NCBI GenBank assembly: GCA_029862085.1
Contig: JAOTXZ010000003.1
Span: 1-64,000 of the forward strand
Length of the DNA: 64,000 nucleotides
Source of the DNA: Candidatus Nitrosopumilus sp.
GTDB taxonomy: Archaea > Thermoproteota > Nitrososphaeria > Nitrososphaerales > Nitrosopumilaceae
Direction of reading: 5' to 3'
The translations under genes and the position numbers were made by a program. The notes beneath the pieces are model-generated. The model worked only from the letters and a program-made list of their open reading frames with translations. It was not told where the DNA came from and made no database searches. Shown here piece by piece: positions 19,157 through 28,997 of the stretch (its first letter is position 1; every line of letters starts with the position of its first letter).

Positions 19157-20113
19157 TTGACCACCAAACCACCAGTTTTGATTGTAGAGGATAGCCCAGC
19201 CGTTACCTTGCTGCTAAAAAGCTTTTTAGAGAAGTTAGAATATCGAGATATCTATAGTACTGATAACGGCTATACGGCAATTAAGGAATTTAAAAAATTA
19301 GTAAAGACAAATACTCCTCCAATAGTTCTTTTAGACTATCAGCTTCCGGATATGGATTGTAGATCCGTTCTAACTCAAATACTTGATGTTGACCCAAGTG
19401 CACGTGTAATTTTAGAAACTGCCACAGAAAAAGATGACGAGGGCGTAAAAGAACTAATCAGACTTGGAATTTATCAATACTTGGAAAAACCTATAAGATT
19501 TGAGAGTCTTAAAGATGCTTTTGGAACCATAGAAAAAGAAGATTTCTTTTTCCAAAAAGAATCCGAACAACTACAAATGTTGGAAAATGCAGAAGAAGAA
19601 GTTAAAACAAAAGTTATAGATAGGGTTGATTTTATTTTAAATTCTTCTAAACAAGTTAGTCTTAATTTAATCGAACAAATGATAGGATTCTCTGATGAAA
19701 CCATTAGATTACATCTAAACGATTTAGAACGAGAAGGAAAGATTGTAAACTTGGGCGAGAAAAAAGAAATTGCATGTAACAAATGTAATTCTGTAAAAAC
19801 AACTCAAATTTTTTCGTGTCCTTCTTGTAACAGCTCACATTTTAGATTGGGAAAATTAATTGAGCACTACAATTGTGGAAATGTTTCTGAAGAAAGAACA
19901 TATGAGAACGACCAATGCCCTAGTTGTAATAAAGAGATTTTGGCTTTAGGAGTAGATTACAGGGTATTACCAAATCACTACATTTGCAATAATTGCAGTG
20001 ATGCATTTTCGGAACTATCATCAGAATATTTATGCTTAAAATGCGAAAACAAATTCGATCTTGAAGACGTAAACTGGCAAAGCAGTTGCAACTACAAGCT
20101 TGCTGTAGTATAA
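19157..20113 (+). CDS. Response regulator with HTH-like and multi-zinc-ribbon output region
   Basis: LIVEDSPAV, VLLDYQLPDMD, YLEKPI receiver residues; C-terminal CNKC, CPSC, CPSC, CNNC, CLKC pairs. Confidence 0.87.
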   Translation: MTTKPPVLIVEDSPAVTLLLKSFLEKLEYRDIYSTDNGYTAIKEFKKLVKTNTPPIVLLDYQLPDMDCRSVLTQILDVDPSARVILETATEKDDEGVKELIRLGIYQYLEKPIRFESLKDAFGTIEKEDFFFQKESEQLQMLENAEEEVKTKVIDRVDFILNSSKQVSLNLIEQMIGFSDETIRLHLNDLEREGKIVNLGEKKEIACNKCNSVKTTQIFSCPSCNSSHFRLGKLIEHYNCGNVSEERTYENDQCPSCNKEILALGVDYRVLPNHYICNNCSDAFSELSSEYLCLKCENKFDLEDVNWQSSCNYKLAVV

Positions 20114-20133
20114 TTATGGGATAAACAGCGGTC

Positions 20134-21714
20134 ATGTTTAATCCAAAACGAAAACAAAAAATCGAATCAAAATCCGTTGCCTTTTCAAAGGATCCCACCT
20201 CATCATTTGATCCTGAATATGTTGAAAAAATGAAAAGAATAAAACTTCAAAGTTTTAAAAAACAAAAGAAAGTTCGACATGACCCTGTACAAATCATGCT
20301 CACAGCAGCAATATTCATTTTTCTGGCTGCAACTATTTACTTCATTTTAGGGCCTATTAGTGTGGTTGCCATGGGAATGGGTGGGGGATTGGCCATTTAT
20401 CATATGTTTAGTTCTCATGAAAAAATATTTTTAAAAAATAATAAAGATAGGAGAGGTCCCTCACTTTTTTTGATTGTTTTAATTGTTTCCCCATTTGTTA
20501 TGGGGGGATTAGTTGCCTATGAGGGAACTACTTTGATGGAAGCTCCTACAAGAGTCATTTTACTCTCTGCCATGACCATTTCTTTTTGGACTACAATGTT
20601 ATTTGTTCCAATGTCTGTTTTAAGTAAACATCGTGAAACGCTCCAACCTGATTTAAAAAATTATCCAAAGGTTTCGATAATTATTCCAGCATTTAATGAA
20701 GAAATAGTAATTAAAAAAACATTAGAATCAATGGTTGAAACCCAATATCCAAGAAAGGAAATTATTTTTGTCGATGACGGGAGTACAGATGGAACTTTAG
20801 AAATTGCAAATCAATTTAAAAATCAAATCAATGTTTTACATAAAGAAAACGGAGGAAAAGCTTCTGCTTTAAACTATGGTCTTGTATATGCAAAAGGAGA
20901 GATCATAGTAGTTGTTGATGCCGATACCATTATTGGTAGAAATTCTATTAAAGAAATAGTAAAAGGATTTGACGTAAATGAACATGTCGCAGCTGTAGCG
21001 GGAAACATTAAGGTAAGAAATAGAGTAAATTGGATTACAAAATGTCAAGCTCTTGAATATCTTACAGGAATTCAAGTTATTCGACGAGCATTTGATACAT
21101 TTGGTTCAATTACAGTGGTTCCTGGAGCATTAGGAGCATTCAAAAAAGAATGCGTGTCTGGAACTGGATCATATGGAAAAGAAACAATTGTAGAAGATTT
21201 TGATCAAACAATAAAACTACTCAAAGCTGGTTTAATCACACAAGGAAGTGTAAAAGCTGTTGCCTACACTGAAGCACCTTCGACTTTGAACGATTTTACA
21301 AAACAAAGAAAACGATGGTACCGAGGAAATATTCAAGTTTTAAAGAGACATTCTGATGCCTTAACCAACCCCCGATTTGGATATTTGCAAAAACTAGCCT
21401 TACCTTATCTGTTTTTGGGAATGATAATTACTCCAATTATAGGGTTTACCGCCCTCGCAAATGTCATTCTTGGAATACTAGCAGGCGATGGCTGGTGGGT
21501 TTTAGAGGCAGCTGGGATTTTTACAGTTGTTCATTTTCTTATGTGTGCACTGGCTATACGAATTGATAATGAGGATCCCAAGTTATTACTCTATTCTGGA
21601 TTTTTGTTATTTGGGTTTAAACAAATTGTTGACTTTTTGTTACTAAAAGCAATATTTGAACAATTAACAGGGAAGAAAGCTACATGGACTAGTGCTCGGA
21701 GAATAGGTGATTAA
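20134..21714 (+). CDS. Processive family 2 glycosyltransferase (chitin/hyaluronan/PNAG-synthase-like), membrane
   Basis: VDDGSTDGT, VVDADTI, EDFDQTIKL, QRKRWYRG plus flanking TM segments. Confidence 0.9.
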   Translation: MFNPKRKQKIESKSVAFSKDPTSSFDPEYVEKMKRIKLQSFKKQKKVRHDPVQIMLTAAIFIFLAATIYFILGPISVVAMGMGGGLAIYHMFSSHEKIFLKNNKDRRGPSLFLIVLIVSPFVMGGLVAYEGTTLMEAPTRVILLSAMTISFWTTMLFVPMSVLSKHRETLQPDLKNYPKVSIIIPAFNEEIVIKKTLESMVETQYPRKEIIFVDDGSTDGTLEIANQFKNQINVLHKENGGKASALNYGLVYAKGEIIVVVDADTIIGRNSIKEIVKGFDVNEHVAAVAGNIKVRNRVNWITKCQALEYLTGIQVIRRAFDTFGSITVVPGALGAFKKECVSGTGSYGKETIVEDFDQTIKLLKAGLITQGSVKAVAYTEAPSTLNDFTKQRKRWYRGNIQVLKRHSDALTNPRFGYLQKLALPYLFLGMIITPIIGFTALANVILGILAGDGWWVLEAAGIFTVVHFLMCALAIRIDNEDPKLLLYSGFLLFGFKQIVDFLLLKAIFEQLTGKKATWTSARRIGD

Positions 21715-23776
21715 TATGATTAAATTTAATATTTACAATATTTTTGCCTTTGCAATATTTTTTATATTAATCACTCCAATTGTTTCGGCATACTCTGAAG
21801 AATCTGAAACATTACAAATTGAAATAAAATATACAAATGGTGATAGAATAGATACGTATCAAACAACTTACGTCATTTATCAAGATTCTGAAAAAACTCC
21901 GTACTTGGAAAAAAATTTAGAAAGTAATCCTGAAACTATTACCCTTCCAAAGGATCACAAATACAAAGTTGAAGTTTTTGTTAACGGAATGTTTTCTGAA
22001 ATAGAATCTGTAAATTTAAAAAATGAGCCAGTAAAATTAGATATCAACATCCCATTACCAGGGGGTTTAAAATTTAATGTCTTTTTTGAAGATGGGGAAA
22101 AACCAGTTGAGAATGCAATTGTTGTAATAAAATCACAAGATGGGGAACAACAACGAATTGGAAACACTAATGAAAATGGAGACACCATGAGATATTGGCT
22201 TCAATCTACTAATCTTCAAAATAATTATTATACCGTTGAGATTTATTATGACGAATTTTTACTTGCTAACGTTTCAAATATTAAAATACAGCCAGGTATA
22301 TCACAAGACCAAAAAATCATGGTTCCCATACCTGCTGTAGTCGAGGAACTAATAACCTTCAGGTTGTATGATGTCGAATTAAATCAAATTTTAAAAAAAC
22401 ATGGAGATTTCTCAGTTGTACTTGTTGGAAAAAATAATGCTACTTTTGAAAGCACAATGACGGGAAGCAAAGGCGATATTTATTTTTCCAGTATTTCTTC
22501 TGATGTTTACACGGTTTCAGTTTTAAAAGATGGAGTAAAGGATGAATTTTGGCCGGATACAAGAATAGGAATTGTAGGTAATCAAAATAGTTTTGATTTG
22601 ATTCAAATAAATCCAGTAAAACCCGAATCCGAGCCAATATCCGAGCCAATATCCGAGCCAATATCCGAGCCAATATCCGAGCCAATATCCGAGCCAATAT
22701 CGGAGCCAATAATTTACCAACCATCCGTTAAAAATTACCAATTATCTTGCAATTGTATTTCATTTCGTTTAGATGGTGTTCAAGATTTTTGGTTAAACGA
22801 TGTACAATTTGACCTGATTAGCGAGTTTACAAAAAACAATACCCCGCTCACTATAGGCGTTATTATCGATTCCTTTGGAGAGGATCCATATCTTTTGGAC
22901 ATAATATCAAAAAATATTCGAGATGATAAAATAGAAATTGCAAATCATGGACTTGATCCTACACCATTTACCATTTTTGATGAACAAAAACAAAATGACA
23001 TGTTAAAAGAATCTACAAATAAAATCCATGAAAAACTAAATGTATCTACAAATATTTTCATTCCTCCAGAAAATAGATTTAATGACGATACCAAAAAAGT
23101 ACTTATTAAAAATGGATATGAAATTCTTAGCGCAAGTATGCTTAATGATTCTCCACCTTTTAATTTGAAGGATGAGTTGCTTTACAGATTCCCGGCAATG
23201 GCTACTACGGGAGAATACATTCCCTCACAAAATCGAATTTTAGGCATTTCTGCTGATAAAACCTTTTCTGATGTTTTAGAAGCAATTGAAACACATGGTT
23301 TTGCTGTTATCACGATCCACCCCCAGGCATTTTCAGTTTATGAGGACGGTGAATATTCTAACAAAATTAATTTAGAACAAATTAAAGAATTAGAAACTCT
23401 AATTGACAAAATAAAAAATAAGGAGATACAAATTGTTCCAATGGGATCAATTAACCAAAAAATCACTATGGTAGTTTCTAAAAATTCACAAAATCATACC
23501 GATCAATATTCTATTCCTTTGTGGATAAAAAATAATGCAGGTTGGTGGAGAGATGGACATATTGACGACAATTCATTTGTTCAAGGAATTCAATTTTTGA
23601 TTAAAGAGGGAATATTACAAATTCCTCCAACAACCCAAGGATCAGGAGGCTCAGAAATACCAGAATGGTTAAAAGATAATGCAGGATGGTGGGCTGAAGG
23701 AAAAATTTCTGATAATGATTTTATTTATGGGGTAAATTTTTTGGTTAACCATGGTATAATCATTATAGATTTATGA
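21707..23776 (+). CDS. Secreted polysaccharide-deacetylase-like protein with repeat linker and two C-terminal WW modules
   Basis: signal peptide; deacetylase-like SCNCISFRLDGVQDFWL...IANHGLD; SEPI repeats; two WIKNNAGWWRDGHIDD-type modules. Confidence 0.75.
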   Translation: MINMIKFNIYNIFAFAIFFILITPIVSAYSEESETLQIEIKYTNGDRIDTYQTTYVIYQDSEKTPYLEKNLESNPETITLPKDHKYKVEVFVNGMFSEIESVNLKNEPVKLDINIPLPGGLKFNVFFEDGEKPVENAIVVIKSQDGEQQRIGNTNENGDTMRYWLQSTNLQNNYYTVEIYYDEFLLANVSNIKIQPGISQDQKIMVPIPAVVEELITFRLYDVELNQILKKHGDFSVVLVGKNNATFESTMTGSKGDIYFSSISSDVYTVSVLKDGVKDEFWPDTRIGIVGNQNSFDLIQINPVKPESEPISEPISEPISEPISEPISEPISEPIIYQPSVKNYQLSCNCISFRLDGVQDFWLNDVQFDLISEFTKNNTPLTIGVIIDSFGEDPYLLDIISKNIRDDKIEIANHGLDPTPFTIFDEQKQNDMLKESTNKIHEKLNVSTNIFIPPENRFNDDTKKVLIKNGYEILSASMLNDSPPFNLKDELLYRFPAMATTGEYIPSQNRILGISADKTFSDVLEAIETHGFAVITIHPQAFSVYEDGEYSNKINLEQIKELETLIDKIKNKEIQIVPMGSINQKITMVVSKNSQNHTDQYSIPLWIKNNAGWWRDGHIDDNSFVQGIQFLIKEGILQIPPTTQGSGGSEIPEWLKDNAGWWAEGKISDNDFIYGVNFLVNHGIIIIDL
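22631..22714. repeat. 12-bp tandem repeat (gagccaatatcc), 7 copies, encoding SEPI repeats
   Basis: unit starts at 22631, 22643, 22655, 22667, 22679, 22691, 22703. Confidence 0.95.
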
Positions 23777-23897
23777 CTCTAATTAAAGCCAATTCTCAAA
23801 TTCATTTTTTTCAGAATATTACAAATTTGTATAATAATGGTAAACATTACATCCTCCATTGCTAGGATTAAAACCTCAATTTGAATTTAAAAAAAAA

Positions 23898-25268
23898 TTA
23901 ATCTAATTTGATAATTCCTTTTTCAATTAAAAATTGAATTGCTGAGATTACTTCATCTTCTTCGATCAAGTCTTCGGCATACCATCCCATTAGATTTTTT
24001 ACCCAATCAGGAATTTTTTTATTTGGCTCTGGTTTTGGATCAGGGATTAATTCAGGTTCCAAGCAAACCTCCGTAGACAAGAGGTCTACTTGAGAATATC
24101 TAGCTTGAACCATAAAGCATTTTCCATAATCGACTAATTGAGGACTAGACTCAGTACGAAATTGATTATTAGTATCTATTCCATCAATAAAAATATCATA
24201 ACTTACTGCAACCGGTTTTTCTTGAATCCAGATAATTAAAATTCCATTTGAAGTTCTTTTAACTTCCATAATCTCTGGATTTTTTCTTTCAGGTATTGGT
24301 TGGTTAGGAAACACTTCGTTTATCGCATTGAGAAGAGATGTTTGATCATGAGTGTCATGAGCTAGGCTCCAAATCATTATGCCACCATAATCATTATGTA
24401 AAATATGTCTACTTTTTTGTTGTACCAAATCGATTCCATTGAAAAAATAACCATTACAGTATTCATCTGATGGAGATGGTGCACATTGTGAAACAATTTC
24501 TTCATAAGATATTTCACCGCCACCATTACTAATTCGCCCATAAAATGGTATGCCTAAATTGAGTTTTTCTTTTGGAATTCCAGCATTTTCATATCCATGA
24601 AGAGTTGAAATTGAATCCTCAAAACTAGAATGATTGATATGTTTATCATTCATGTTAAATGCCATGATATTTACCCAATCTACATAATCTGCTGCGGTGG
24701 ATTTTAACTCCACCACATTTCCAATTACGGAGACAGTAACTATCTTTCCCATAGGATGCAGGACCTTTGATAAATCAGACAACAAAATATCTTGATTGTC
24801 AATCTTTTCTTGATTAATTTCAGTTTCCCAATCAAGATCCACTCCGTCCAAATTGTTTCTGGCAATAAAACTCTCGATTTTATTTACAAAATTTTCCCTT
24901 AATGCAGGGTTTTTTGCGATCTCAGGAAATGCATCTGAGGCTCCCCATCCTCCAACCGCTATTAAGACATTTACCCCCTGAGCATGAGCTCGGTTTCTAA
25001 TAGTTTTAAGGTCGTTAAAATCCACATCGCTTGTATCAAGGCTACCGTCTAAATTTGGTTTGATATGAAAATAAATAATATCTGTTATTTTCGAATAATC
25101 AATCAAGTCGACTTTTTCTGATTCCCAGTCTGGAAAATTACCTACTATTCTTTTGTTAGTCTCAGCATAAGTTGTTTGAATATCAATCGGTGTAAAATGA
25201 AACCCTGATAATATTGCCAAAATTAAAATTCCAAATATTAATGATATTGATTTTTTTACGTTTTTCAT
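23898..25268 (-). CDS. Glycoside hydrolase family 18 (chitinase-like), secreted, with C-terminal WW module
   Basis: catalytic DGVDLDWETE; signal peptide; PDWVKNLMGWYAEDLIEEDEVISAIQFLIEKGIIKL. Confidence 0.88.
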   Translation of the reverse strand: MKNVKKSISLIFGILILAILSGFHFTPIDIQTTYAETNKRIVGNFPDWESEKVDLIDYSKITDIIYFHIKPNLDGSLDTSDVDFNDLKTIRNRAHAQGVNVLIAVGGWGASDAFPEIAKNPALRENFVNKIESFIARNNLDGVDLDWETEINQEKIDNQDILLSDLSKVLHPMGKIVTVSVIGNVVELKSTAADYVDWVNIMAFNMNDKHINHSSFEDSISTLHGYENAGIPKEKLNLGIPFYGRISNGGGEISYEEIVSQCAPSPSDEYCNGYFFNGIDLVQQKSRHILHNDYGGIMIWSLAHDTHDQTSLLNAINEVFPNQPIPERKNPEIMEVKRTSNGILIIWIQEKPVAVSYDIFIDGIDTNNQFRTESSPQLVDYGKCFMVQARYSQVDLLSTEVCLEPELIPDPKPEPNKKIPDWVKNLMGWYAEDLIEEDEVISAIQFLIEKGIIKLD

Positions 25269-25613
25269 TAAATCCTCTCTACCGCAAATAATTCCAAAGA
25301 GAATTACTATTTAATTTATTCATGCGTAACATCATTTTTATTAAGAAAAAAATCTTTTCTTTACTAGTTGTGTAGAATTGACGATTTCCATTAATTTTCT
25401 CTATATAATCTAAAAATATTAAAATGTATAATATTTTTTTGTAATAAAAAAAAAATACAAATTAATTTTTTTTTTAAAGTTATCAGTAATCTTTGTTAGC
25501 GAATAAATAAAAATGGGTAATTACATTTTAAATCATGGGCAGAGGGTTAACTATTTTTGAAATCCAATTTTTGGTAAAACAATGTTTACTATTTCCAAAA
25601 CCAAACAAGGAGG

Positions 25614-28600
25614 GTGATAATTATTATGATAAAATCTAAAATTTACAAAATTTGTGCTTCTGCTATAATTTTTTCATTAATCATTCCTATTATCACTTCA
25701 TACTCTGAAGAAACAGAAACATTAGAAATTGAAATTCGATCTACAGGTGGTGACCGCTCAGGTGGATATAATACAAACTATATAATTTATCAGGATATTG
25801 AAAAAACTCCTTACTTAGAAAAAAAATTAGAAAACAATCCAGAAACTCTAATACTACCAAAGGATCACAAGTACAAAATAGAAGTTTTTGTTAATGGAAT
25901 GTATACCACAGTTGCATATACTGAATTAAATGAACCAACAAAATTGGATATTAGTATTCCACAATCTGGAGGTTTAAAATTTAATGTTTATTTTGAGAGA
26001 GGAGAAAAACCAATTGATAATGCGATTGTCATAATAAAATCCAATGATGGTCAACAACAAGCCATTGGGAGCACAGATGAAAATGGAGATACAATGAGAT
26101 ATTGGCTTCAATCAACGAGTCGTGATGAGGATCATTATATCGCTGAAGTGTACTATGAAGAATTTTTACTTGCAACTTTTTCTGATATTAAAATACAACA
26201 TAGTATTCAGCAAGACCAAAAACTTGTTGTTCCTATACCTGCAGTTGTAGAGAAATTAATCACCTTTAGATTATTTGATACAGAATCTAATCAAATTTTG
26301 AAAAACCATGGAAACTTTTCAGTTTTACTGGTAGGTAAAAATAACATCTCAATAACAAACCCCATAACGCCAAGTAGGGGAGAAATTTACTTTTCAAGTA
26401 TTCCGTCAGATGTTTACACCGTTTCAGTTTTAAAAGATGGGGTAAAAGATCCTCTTTGGAGTGATATTCGAATACCAATTACTGGTGCTCAAGAAAATTT
26501 TGATCTAGTTCAAAGAGATCCACAACTACCTATCTCTGAACCCATATCTAATCCAATGGTTTCAATAGATTCTGAAGAATCAGAAAAGTTGCAAATTGAA
26601 ATTAAATCCATAAACGGGGATAGAATTGGAACTTTCCAAACAAACTACATAATTTATCAAGATTCTGAAAAAACTCCGTACTTGGAAAAAAATTTAGAAA
26701 GTAATCCTGAAACTATTACCCTTCCAAAGGATCACAAATACAAAGTTGAAGTTTATGTTAATGGAATGTATGGTGACATAGGATATGTGAATTTAGATGA
26801 ATTCAAAAAATTAAATATTAACATTCCCCAATCTGGAGGTTTAAAATTCAATGTTCTTTTTGAAAGAGGAGAAAAACCTATGGATAATGCAATTGTTATT
26901 GTAAAAGACAATGACGGGCAACAACAAGCCATTGGAAGTACAGATGAAAATGGAGATACCCCAAGACATTGGCTTCAATCAACTAATCGTGAACAGGATT
27001 ATTATACAGCAGAAGTGTATTATGATAAATTTTTACTTACCAGTGTTCCGAATTTAAAGATACAATCAGGTTTGGCACAAGAACAAAAAATTGTAGTTCC
27101 AATACCTGCAGTAGTGGAGGAATTAATCACCTTTAGAATGTTTGATAAAGATCTAAATAAAATTGTAAACAATGATGCCAACTATTCTGTATTACTTACC
27201 GGTAAAGACAATCAACAATACAAAAAATCCTTTATTAGTAAAAATGGCGAGATTTTCTTCTCAAGTATCCCATCAGGACTTTATACTGTTTCTGTTCTAA
27301 AGGATGGCGTAAAAGATCCTCTATGGGAAGACATTCAGATACCAATTACCGGGGTTAAAGATAATTTTGAATTGAATCAAATCAGTTTGGATGTCCCAAT
27401 TGCTGTTCCCTTCTCAGATTCCGTTTCTGATCCTGCACCCGAACTATTACCTCAGTCTGATCCACCTTCCACAACAAACGTAATTATTTTATCATCGGAA
27501 ATTTATGTTCCAAGTACAATCTCTGTTAATTTGTTTGACACCGTTACTTGGACAAACGATGATACCAAATTACACACGGTTACAAGCACTTCCAGTGGAA
27601 TATTTGATAGTGGAGCATATGGAAAAAATCAAACATTTTCCTACCAGTTCACTGAAGATGGTACATACGAATATTTTTGTGAACTTCATCCTTGGATGAC
27701 TGGAACGGTAATTGCTGGAAAAGGAGGCACCGTTTCTTCACCACTTAATCCAGTAGATGACCCAATAGATAACCTAGTAGATAACCTAGTAGATAACCTA
27801 GTAGATAACCTAGTAGTTGACCCAGTAATTGACCCAGCCCCAATTTTTGACTTAATACCTACTCCAAAACCTGACCCGATAATTTATTATCAAGAGTCCA
27901 TAAAATTATCCTGCAATTGTGTCTCATTCAAATTAGATAACGTGCAAGACTTTTGGTTAAACAAAGCTCAGATAGAATTAATTAAACAATTTTCAAAAAA
28001 CAACTTTCCTTTAACCGTGGGAATATCTTTGAGCACGTTGGGTGAAGATGATATTTTAATGGAACATCTAAAAAAGGGAATTCAAAATAATGAATTAATA
28101 ATTGCAAATCATGGATTGGATAATGATATTTTAATAAATCTGGATAAGGAAGAACAAAGTGACATAATTAAAGAATCTACAAATAATCTATTTGAAGAAT
28201 TTAATGTAACTCCTAAATTATTTGTACCCGCCCTATACCAGTTCAATGATGATACAAAAAAGGCATTGATTGAAAACGGATATACTCATCTTAGTGCAGG
28301 TTTAGAAACTGATACTCCTCCTTATCCATTACAAGGTGAATCTCTTTACCGATTCCCTTCGCTGGCTTTCACTGCTGAATATAGTCAATCCAAAGAACGA
28401 ATTGTGGGAATTTCGTCTGAAGAGACATTCTCTGATGTTCTATATGGGATTGACACCTTTGGATATGCCGTTATTACAATAACTCCTCAGGAATTTTCAA
28501 TTTATAGAAATAATGCATATCAAAACGTTATAAATCGGGACCAATTTAGCGAATTAAAAATTTTAATGGAAAAAATCAAAACCGAAAATATTAACGTGGT

Positions 28601-28943
28601 AAAAATCGATGAAATAAACAAAAATGTTTCTATCGTTGATGTTCCAGAGACTTTCAATCCCTCCTTAGGCCAACAATTTATTCCTGGATGGATAAAGAAC
28701 ACAGCGGGTTGGTGGAGAGATGGACATGTAGATGACAATTCATTTGTACAATCAATTCAATTTTTAATTAAAGAGAAAATAATTCAAACTTCACAAACAA
28801 CCAAAGGGTCAGGAAATTCAGAAATACCTAATTGGATAAAAGACACTGCAGGTTGGTGGGCAGAGGGACTAATTCCTGATGATGATTTTATTTTTGGTGT
28901 AGAATATTTGATAGATAATGGGATTATAACTATAAAGGCTTGA
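25614..28943 (+). CDS. Giant secreted protein: duplicated N-terminal domain + cupredoxin + polysaccharide-deacetylase-like domain + two WW modules
   Basis: two ~270-aa repeats; TWTNDDTKLHTVTS...YEYFCELHPWMTGTV cupredoxin copper-site pattern; SCNCVSFKLDNVQDFWL; C-terminal WW modules. Confidence 0.8.
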   Translation: MIIIMIKSKIYKICASAIIFSLIIPIITSYSEETETLEIEIRSTGGDRSGGYNTNYIIYQDIEKTPYLEKKLENNPETLILPKDHKYKIEVFVNGMYTTVAYTELNEPTKLDISIPQSGGLKFNVYFERGEKPIDNAIVIIKSNDGQQQAIGSTDENGDTMRYWLQSTSRDEDHYIAEVYYEEFLLATFSDIKIQHSIQQDQKLVVPIPAVVEKLITFRLFDTESNQILKNHGNFSVLLVGKNNISITNPITPSRGEIYFSSIPSDVYTVSVLKDGVKDPLWSDIRIPITGAQENFDLVQRDPQLPISEPISNPMVSIDSEESEKLQIEIKSINGDRIGTFQTNYIIYQDSEKTPYLEKNLESNPETITLPKDHKYKVEVYVNGMYGDIGYVNLDEFKKLNINIPQSGGLKFNVLFERGEKPMDNAIVIVKDNDGQQQAIGSTDENGDTPRHWLQSTNREQDYYTAEVYYDKFLLTSVPNLKIQSGLAQEQKIVVPIPAVVEELITFRMFDKDLNKIVNNDANYSVLLTGKDNQQYKKSFISKNGEIFFSSIPSGLYTVSVLKDGVKDPLWEDIQIPITGVKDNFELNQISLDVPIAVPFSDSVSDPAPELLPQSDPPSTTNVIILSSEIYVPSTISVNLFDTVTWTNDDTKLHTVTSTSSGIFDSGAYGKNQTFSYQFTEDGTYEYFCELHPWMTGTVIAGKGGTVSSPLNPVDDPIDNLVDNLVDNLVDNLVVDPVIDPAPIFDLIPTPKPDPIIYYQESIKLSCNCVSFKLDNVQDFWLNKAQIELIKQFSKNNFPLTVGISLSTLGEDDILMEHLKKGIQNNELIIANHGLDNDILINLDKEEQSDIIKESTNNLFEEFNVTPKLFVPALYQFNDDTKKALIENGYTHLSAGLETDTPPYPLQGESLYRFPSLAFTAEYSQSKERIVGISSEETFSDVLYGIDTFGYAVITITPQEFSIYRNNAYQNVINRDQFSELKILMEKIKTENINVVKIDEINKNVSIVDVPETFNPSLGQQFIPGWIKNTAGWWRDGHVDDNSFVQSIQFLIKEKIIQTSQTTKGSGNSEIPNWIKDTAGWWAEGLIPDDDFIFGVEYLIDNGIITIKA
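27768..27815. repeat. 12-bp tandem repeat (gataacctagta), 4 perfect copies, encoding DNLV repeats
   Basis: units at 27768, 27780, 27792, 27804. Confidence 0.92.
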
Positions 28944-28997
28944 TCTTAAGAGTTAAATTTTTCAAAACATAATTTTTAAAATTTTTTACAATTAAGA

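Noticed and set aside
22631-22714. Tandem repeats considered as a CRISPR array
   Set aside because: 12-bp contiguous units, no spacers, in-frame in a CDS, no cas genes in the window.
22440-22741. Minus-strand ORFs with ARILARILARIL / YWLGYWLGYWLG repeats
   Set aside because: They are antisense readings of the plus-strand SEPI tandem repeat; the plus frame has signal peptide and domain continuity.
23820-23831. TACAAATTTGTA 12-bp palindrome between convergent genes
   Set aside because: Short, AT-rich, and plausible by chance in this base composition; no promoter nearby.
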